Assembly (NCBI GenBank): GCA_017301975.1
Contig: JAFLEI010000022.1
Location: 58,753 to 122,752 of the forward strand
DNA from: Verrucomicrobiota bacterium
GTDB taxonomy: Bacteria; Verrucomicrobiota; Verrucomicrobiia; Verrucomicrobiales; Verrucomicrobiaceae
Length of the DNA: 64,000 nucleotides
Direction of reading: 5' to 3'
Every line of letters begins with the position of its first letter. Position 1 is the stretch's first letter. Shown here piece after piece: positions 59,154 through 64,000 of the stretch. Both the position numbers and the translations under genes were made by a program. The notes under the pieces are model-generated. The model was not told the origin of the DNA and ran no database searches. It saw nothing but the letters and a program-made list of their open reading frames with translations.

Positions 59154-60701
59154 TTAGCTGCAATGGCAGCTGCCACAGGAGGATGTCTTTTGTTTTTTTA
59201 GCTTCTGTTCAATTTGCAGCGAGGCCGGGGTCACTGCGAGCCCGCCCAGTGAAGTGCAGCGGTGCTCTCGCGGCATCATGGTGGCCACGTTTTTGGCGGC
59301 GTCGATGACCTGATCCAAGGGAATGAGGGGATCAAAATCTGCCAGAGCCATGTTGGCGCAGGAGAGGGCATTGCTGGCGGCCATGACGTTTTTGCCGAGA
59401 CAGGGAGCTTCGACGCGATTGGCGATGGGATCGCAGATCAAACCGAGCATGCTTTGAAACGCCAGCGAGGCTGCTGCGATGGCCTGATACCGTGTGCCGC
59501 CTGCGAGTGTGACGAGTGCGGCAGCGGCCATGCTGGCTGCCGAGCCGCCCTCGGCCTGACAGCCGCCGACCTCTGCTGCGAAGGTCCAGCGCGTGGCGAT
59601 GAAGACGCCGATGAGTCCGGCGGCGAGCATGGCGTGAGCCATTTCCTCCTCGGATTTTCCAAGGGCCTCCGCCATACCGATGACTGCGCCTGGCAGAGCC
59701 GCGCAGGCACCCGCCGTGGGCGCGGCGACGATGACGCCCATGGAGCTTTTCACTTCCATCAGGGCCGTGACGTAGAGCACGATGCGATTGAGCGCGCCGC
59801 CGTCCAGCAGCTTGCCGGCTTGCATGAGTTCTTGGAAGCGTCCGCTCTGATGCCCGAGCACGCGGTCTTCATAATGGGTGCCTGTGATGCCGCAGGCGAG
59901 CGACTTGCGAAGGATGCGCACGATGGCGAGCATCTTATCGATGACTTCGCGTTCGGTGAAATTTCCGCGTGCCATCTCATAGGCCAGCGCGAGGCGCCAA
60001 AGGGGTGTTTGCTTTGCGCCTTCCTGTTCGAGCATTTCGGCGCAGCTGGTGAAGGGGACCTGCATGTCTTTGCGCGAGGGGACCGGCAGCACGGGGGCGA
60101 GACGTTTGACGGCGATGACTGGCAGATGTGCGGTGCTCACAAATGAAGCGCCTTTTATCTGAAGAATCTGGAGATCGCCTGCGGCGTGTCGCAGCACCTG
60201 ATCCGCCTTAAAATCAGGGTGCGATGTCTTTGGGAGCCAGATGAGGGTCTCGTGATAGCCTCCGTCCATGCTCAGCGCGGTGCCATCGATGTTTACAACC
60301 TCCATCATGCCGCCGCCGGTGGAGATGGCGATGAGTGAGTGCTGCTCGTGTGCATTGCGCAGAGTGAGGCGGTAGGTATTCGGGTGCGGATCTCCGACGT
60401 CCACGGTTTCTATGCGCAGCTTGATGCCGGCTTCTGCGAGAGCCTGTGAGGAGTCGGGCAGCCGCTCGTCATCGGCATCCCATCCGAGCAGGCCGCCGAA
60501 GAGGCCCATGTCGCTGCCCTGGCTTTCGTGCGTGGTGGGCAGGGAGCCGCTGCGGTCAAACTCGACCAGCACCTCAGTGATGTCTCCATCCATCAGATCA
60601 CGTGCCAAGCGTCCGATGCGCAGGGCTGCGGCGCAGTGCGAGCTGGACGGCCCGCGCATCACGGGACCGATGACGTCATTGAAGATGGAAACGGCGCTCA
60701 T
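59154..60701 (-). CDS. L-serine ammonia-lyase (iron-sulfur type)
   Basis: The 515-aa enzyme deaminates L-serine to pyruvate and ammonia with a [4Fe-4S] cluster. The beta domain has SIFNDVIGPVMRGPSSSHCA and SGSLPTTHESQGSDMGLFGG. The alpha domain has SSMGVIVAAPTAGACAALPG, EVGGCQAEGGSAASMAAAAL and VEAPCLGKNVMAASNALSCA, whose cysteines bind the cluster. It is a single-chain form with both domains. The extreme C-terminus (KKQKTSSCGSCHCS) carries an unusual Cys cluster. The start overlaps the stop of the sulfatase gene by 4 nt. Confidence 0.92.
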   Translation of the reverse strand: MSAVSIFNDVIGPVMRGPSSSHCAAALRIGRLARDLMDGDITEVLVEFDRSGSLPTTHESQGSDMGLFGGLLGWDADDERLPDSSQALAEAGIKLRIETVDVGDPHPNTYRLTLRNAHEQHSLIAISTGGGMMEVVNIDGTALSMDGGYHETLIWLPKTSHPDFKADQVLRHAAGDLQILQIKGASFVSTAHLPVIAVKRLAPVLPVPSRKDMQVPFTSCAEMLEQEGAKQTPLWRLALAYEMARGNFTEREVIDKMLAIVRILRKSLACGITGTHYEDRVLGHQSGRFQELMQAGKLLDGGALNRIVLYVTALMEVKSSMGVIVAAPTAGACAALPGAVIGMAEALGKSEEEMAHAMLAAGLIGVFIATRWTFAAEVGGCQAEGGSAASMAAAALVTLAGGTRYQAIAAASLAFQSMLGLICDPIANRVEAPCLGKNVMAASNALSCANMALADFDPLIPLDQVIDAAKNVATMMPREHRCTSLGGLAVTPASLQIEQKLKKQKTSSCGSCHCS

Positions 60702-62233
60702 GGTTGTGGCGGAGTGGTGCTGCGGCCTTCGCCTTTGGACTGCTCCAGCAGGGCCTTCAGTTCTGCGGCGATTTCCGGGTGTTTGAAATACAAGTTGGTC
60801 GTCTCACCGGGATCGGTTGCCAGATCGTAGAGCTGGCCGGGGGTGCCAGGTGCGGTGTCTGGTAGTGCGAAGCGTTTTAGCTCGGGGTTGGTATAGTTGT
60901 TTCCGCCGGAGCCGCGATGGTTGATGTACTTCCAGTTTCCGCGCCTGATGGAAAGCGTTCGTTGTCCGCTGAAGGCCTGCATGAGCAGGTATGGGCGGAT
61001 GGGAGAAGCCGCCTGACCTGTGAGTGCTGGCAGCAGATTGAAGCTGTCTTCTGCTGCATTGCGTGGCAGCTCCGCGCCTGTGATGGCTGCGAGGGTGGCC
61101 ATCACATCGGTGAGGCATGCCAGCTGATCGCTGCTGCTGCCGGCCTTTACATGGTCCGGCCAGCGGACGATGAGGGGCACGCGGTGGCCGCCCTCCCAAG
61201 CGTCGCGCTTCATGCCGCGCCAAGGGCGTGCGCCATCGTGATCATGGTCTGCGCGCATGTGCACGACGCTGGTGGTTTCGGGGCCGTTGTCGCTGGATAA
61301 CAGGACGATTGTCTTGTCGGAAATGCCGAGTTTGTCCAGTTCCTGCATCAGCGCGCCCACGATGTGATCGAGCTCTGCGATGAAGTCGCCATGCGGTCCT
61401 GCCTGCGTCTTGTTTTGAAACTCCGGGGCTGCAAAGGAGGGCAGATGGACAGCCTGCGCGGCATGGTAGAGGAAGAAGGGCTTCTCAGGAGCTGATCTCA
61501 CATGTTCCTGAATGAACTCGCGGCTTTTTTTGAGGAAGAGCAGGTCCACCTCCTGCATTGGGAAATCGGGTGCGATGATGCCTCCGCGGCAGTCGTTTGC
61601 ATACGGGTGCTTGGGAAGCTTTGATCTGTCCAGCGGCCCCTGCGGAGGCACCGGAATGCGGTCGCCGTCGATGAAGGCATAGAGCCAGTCCGTGGTGGGA
61701 CAGCAGGCGGTGCCGAAGAAATGGTCGAAGCCATGATCGAGCGGGCCGCCTTCGATGCGCCGGGTGAAGTCGATGCGCTTTATGTCTTCCAGTCTTCCCT
61801 GGTGAATTGCTTCGCCGAGGGCATCGCGAAAGGTCAGGCCCACGTGCCATTTGCCCACAGCGGCGGTGGCGTAGCCCTGTTTTTTGAGCATCGCTGGCAG
61901 GGTGAGGCGTCCGGGAGCGATCAAGCTGGGGCCGCCTGCGCCTTGAAACACCATGCCGCCATTCGGCACGCGAAAGGCCATCTGCCCGGTCATGAGGCTG
62001 TAGCGTGAAGGGGTGCAGACGGTGGCCGGACTGTGCGCGTCTGTGAAGCGCATGCCCTCACGTGCCAGACGATCGATGTTCGGTGTCTCCACCTTCGATT
62101 TCTCATTGTAGCAGCTCAGGTCGCCGTAGCCGAGATCATCGGCCAGGATGAGCAGCACGTTTGGACGCTCTGCCGCCAGCATGCTGCCGCAGCCGAGTGT
62201 GATAAGAGTGAAAATGAGCCCCAATGATTTCAT
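60698..62233 (-). CDS. Secreted arylsulfatase with canonical active site
   Basis: The 511-aa protein has a signal peptide (MKSLGLIFTLITLGCGSMLA). Sulfatase fold: RPNVLLILADDLGYGDLSCY with paired Asp, formylglycine motif Cys73-Thr-Pro-Ser-Arg77 in ATVCTPSRYSLMTGQ, AAVGKWHVGLTFRDALGE, VVLLSSDNGPETTS and RVPLIVRWPDHVKAGSSSDQ. The motif is suited to conversion of Cys73 by a formylglycine-generating enzyme, so it is expected to cleave sulfate esters of polysaccharides. It overlaps the serine dehydratase start and lies 13 bp from the unknown 523-aa gene, so the three form one transcription unit. Confidence 0.93.
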   Translation of the reverse strand: MKSLGLIFTLITLGCGSMLAAERPNVLLILADDLGYGDLSCYNEKSKVETPNIDRLAREGMRFTDAHSPATVCTPSRYSLMTGQMAFRVPNGGMVFQGAGGPSLIAPGRLTLPAMLKKQGYATAAVGKWHVGLTFRDALGEAIHQGRLEDIKRIDFTRRIEGGPLDHGFDHFFGTACCPTTDWLYAFIDGDRIPVPPQGPLDRSKLPKHPYANDCRGGIIAPDFPMQEVDLLFLKKSREFIQEHVRSAPEKPFFLYHAAQAVHLPSFAAPEFQNKTQAGPHGDFIAELDHIVGALMQELDKLGISDKTIVLLSSDNGPETTSVVHMRADHDHDGARPWRGMKRDAWEGGHRVPLIVRWPDHVKAGSSSDQLACLTDVMATLAAITGAELPRNAAEDSFNLLPALTGQAASPIRPYLLMQAFSGQRTLSIRRGNWKYINHRGSGGNNYTNPELKRFALPDTAPGTPGQLYDLATDPGETTNLYFKHPEIAAELKALLEQSKGEGRSTTPPQP

Positions 62234-62246
62234 GACATGAGGTGCG

Positions 62247-63818
62247 CTATTTCTCCAACTCCTGGCGTGTGGCGATGGGGACGTAGCCGATTTCCAGTCC
62301 CTTTGGCGGCGTGAGGATCAGAGCGGGATCAATGTCTGCCAATGTGCCGAAATCGGGTGGGGTGAGGTAGTCGCGGTCCTTTGTCCAGGCGCGGTGCAGC
62401 TTTTCCACGCGGGCCTGCACCTGCTCGCGCTCCGCGTCGCTGAGGTCGGCGTTCAGCATGGCGGGCTGGTCGGCAAAGCGATACCAGTAATACGTGACCA
62501 CGCTGCCATCGCCGAGGCGGGCTTTGAAGGGGCCAGCCACCGGTCCTGGCTTTTTCCAGCAGCTTGTGGCATCTTCGGGTGTGGTGCGTGGCTCCTGAGG
62601 CTTTTCAGCGGGTGTGATGAACTGATGCTGGGCCAAGCCTGAGTCGGTGGGCACATCCTTTGGCGGCAGTACATTCCACTGCGGCCTTTTGCCATCGGTG
62701 CCGAGCGTGAAGTACTCGGGCAGTGTCACGAGGCCCGAGCTGCTGCGTGTCAGTTGCGGATCCCACTTGTAGGCAAAGGTGATCGGATTTGGCGCGAAGG
62801 AGGTGGCGAAGGACTTCCAGGCCAGAGGCACTTTTTCCTCACGCTTGGTGCCGGGCGGATAGATGCTCCAGTTTGAGCCGCCGCCTGAGCGGAAGGTGTG
62901 AAGAACGGCGGCGTCGGTCTTGATCGCGCCATTGGCGGGGGCACCACCGGCAAACCACTTTTCCACATCGTCCCACAGCGCGGCTTTTTTATATGCGGTC
63001 AGGCGGTGCAGAACGGTGGATGTGCCATCAGGGCCGACGGGAAAAGAGGTGGGAGCCACACGCGCAAGCTCGGTGCCAGATGCATCATTGCTGAGCATGG
63101 CAGGCACGTGCTGGGTCTCCATCTGGATCGGTTTGTTTGGGCCGGTGGGGCGTGTGTCCAGCAGCATCTCCGCCCACTCCGGGTGATCGATCTTGGACTG
63201 CGACCAGAAGAACGGCGTGAAAAACGCCGCCGGGCCTTTGAAGTTTCCGGTATTGAGAAACAGGGTCCAGCATTGATTTCCCGTGGGCACGTTTTTGCCT
63301 GCCGTGGTGGTTTTCGGATTTGTCAGCGGCAGGGGCAGATAGCCGTAGCCAAAGAGTTCGCCGCGTGTGCCCTGCTTGAGGTTCAGGCCATCCAGAGGAA
63401 ACAGCAGCCACGGGCTGAGCTGTGCGACGCCATACTGGCCGCGCGGCTTTTCCCAGGTGCCTGCGCCGTAGCCGGGACCGTTGGCGATGAAGGTAAAGTT
63501 TGGCCCCACGCCGCCCATGATGAACTTGGGCGTGGTGGTGGGGAAGTGGGTGTCGCGCCACCAGCCCAGCCCGCCCTCGATGTCGGTGTAGCATTTGCCC
63601 TCCGGCTTTTTTCCCTCCTCATACTGCGGGTGCATCCAGGTGCCGCACAGGCCTGTTTGAAACTTGTGCCCCGGGTAGGTGGCCACCAGCGGCCACGCTG
63701 CTGCGTAGAGGGAGAAGCCGGCATTGAACTCTTCAGGTACTCTTTCTGTGGGCGCAAAGAGATAGCCGGCCATCTCGCCCTCACGCAGTTCTGAGGCGGG
63801 GGCGGAAGAGGCGGACAC
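62247..63818 (-). CDS. Large unknown protein upstream of the sulfatase
   Basis: The 523-aa reading starts at GTG 63818, preceded by AGGA at a suitable distance; an ATG at 63773 after GAGGG is the alternative. There is no signal peptide or membrane span. The sequence is rich in Trp, Tyr, Gly and Pro: AAWPLVATYPGHKFQTGLCG, DIEGGLGWWRDTHFPTTTPK, WTLFLNTGNFKGPAAFFTPF, VVTYYWYRFADQPAMLNADL, and a C-terminal helical segment (DAEREQVQARVEKLHRAW). The composition suggests a beta-rich carbohydrate-related protein, but I recognise no family. It is the first gene of the sulfatase-serine dehydratase unit. Confidence 0.75.
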   Translation of the reverse strand: MSASSAPASELREGEMAGYLFAPTERVPEEFNAGFSLYAAAWPLVATYPGHKFQTGLCGTWMHPQYEEGKKPEGKCYTDIEGGLGWWRDTHFPTTTPKFIMGGVGPNFTFIANGPGYGAGTWEKPRGQYGVAQLSPWLLFPLDGLNLKQGTRGELFGYGYLPLPLTNPKTTTAGKNVPTGNQCWTLFLNTGNFKGPAAFFTPFFWSQSKIDHPEWAEMLLDTRPTGPNKPIQMETQHVPAMLSNDASGTELARVAPTSFPVGPDGTSTVLHRLTAYKKAALWDDVEKWFAGGAPANGAIKTDAAVLHTFRSGGGSNWSIYPPGTKREEKVPLAWKSFATSFAPNPITFAYKWDPQLTRSSSGLVTLPEYFTLGTDGKRPQWNVLPPKDVPTDSGLAQHQFITPAEKPQEPRTTPEDATSCWKKPGPVAGPFKARLGDGSVVTYYWYRFADQPAMLNADLSDAEREQVQARVEKLHRAWTKDRDYLTPPDFGTLADIDPALILTPPKGLEIGYVPIATRQELEK

Positions 63819-63888
63819 GAGTGTCCTATTACAAATCAGCTTTTCCGCCCTGTTTTACCTGTATATTTGAGGGTCGCAACGGTTCTTC

Positions 63889-63916
63889 TTGCGTTTTTAT
63901 ACACTTGTTTTATACT
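63889..63916 (+). promoter_or_regulatory. Putative sigma-70 promoter near the window end
   Basis: TTGCGT at 63889-63894 and TATACT at 63911-63916 are separated by 16 bp. The element lies 40 bp before the ATG at 63956 in an AT-rich stretch, on the + strand. Confidence 0.4.
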
Positions 63917-63955
63917 CGCTCCGCCGCCCCTCTCCGTGGGTAACAGCGGCTTCTT

Positions 63956-64000
63956 ATGAGCGCTTCAAAGACTTGGACTTTCTCCGGCATCCCTCATCTC
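63956..64000 (+). CDS. Start of an unidentified gene cut by the window edge
   Basis: An open frame from ATG 63956 reads MSASKTWTFSGIPHL and leaves the window after 15 codons. A plausible promoter precedes it. It is divergent from the 523-aa protein gene. Too little sequence is present for a function; a regulator of the sulfatase unit would be a reasonable guess but cannot be supported. Confidence 0.4.
   Translation, partial: MSASKTWTFSGIPHL

Noticed and set aside
1..64000. tRNA, rRNA, CRISPR arrays, riboswitches
   Set aside because: No T-loop plus acceptor pairing, no rRNA core sequence, no regularly spaced repeats and no recognisable riboswitch core were seen; the dispersed repeats are not CRISPR-like.

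Overview
The window reads as chromosome of a Verrucomicrobiota bacterium, most likely Verrucomicrobiales (Prosthecobacter/Verrucomicrobium-like). This rests on gene content and is an inference: secreted PVC-type dehydrogenase, DUF1501 and DUF1592 proteins, two sulfatases, NHL-repeat proteins, a SWIB-domain protein, a fused ccoNO oxidase gene, a CMP-KDO synthetase (so a Gram-negative envelope), and intergenic spacers full of short repeats. I saw no rRNA, tRNA, CRISPR array, phage or transposase gene. Genes lie on both strands in short runs.

Layout. 1-11.2 kb: a partial PVC dehydrogenase (-), a protease/SirB1 fusion (+), a methyltransferase, a SnoaL-SDR-Dabb group divergent from an HxlR regulator, an L,D-transpeptidase, an M81 peptidase and a prenyltransferase-repeat protein. 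11.2-19.9 kb: a complete cbb3 oxidase locus (small CcoS-like protein, fused CcoNO, CcoQ, single-haem CcoP, CcoG, a 60-aa membrane protein, SafE-like protein, CcoI-type copper ATPase). 20-31 kb: methyltransferase, sulfatase, lipoprotein, DUF1501 protein, EEP phosphatase, FabG-like reductase, CPBP protease and SppA. 30.7-40.3 kb: AsmA-like protein and a housekeeping stretch (gltX, zinc-ribbon protein, cutA, histidine kinase, SWIB protein, kdsB, pyrG, Bax-inhibitor-like protein). 41-53.9 kb: beta-CASP hydrolase, two NHL proteins flanking a glutaminase-STAS-cNMP fusion, EEP protein with tatA, aminotransferase-queE-nuclease run, Nudix, GT28-type glycosyltransferase and two small membrane proteins. 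54-64 kb: DUF1592 cytochrome, DUF2330 plus RnfD-like pair, serine dehydratase, a canonical sulfatase, a large unknown protein and the first codons of a gene leaving the window.

The cbb3 genes form the clearest functional unit: terminal oxidase subunits plus the copper and redox assembly factors. Other tightly coupled groups, with 4-nt ATGA overlaps or very short gaps, are SnoaL-SDR, CPBP-SppA, queE-nuclease, the 85/97-aa pair, RnfD-like-DUF2330 and sulfatase-serine dehydratase.

The most unusual content is non-coding. At least five families of short hairpin-forming repeats occupy the long spacers. The main family is a mosaic of about 200-280 bp in about seven copies; another is a 130-bp element with terminal inverted repeats in two equal-length copies. 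Every copy I found points the same way on the + strand, whatever the direction of the neighbouring genes. A perfect intrinsic terminator after tatA lies inside the signal-peptide coding region of the next gene.
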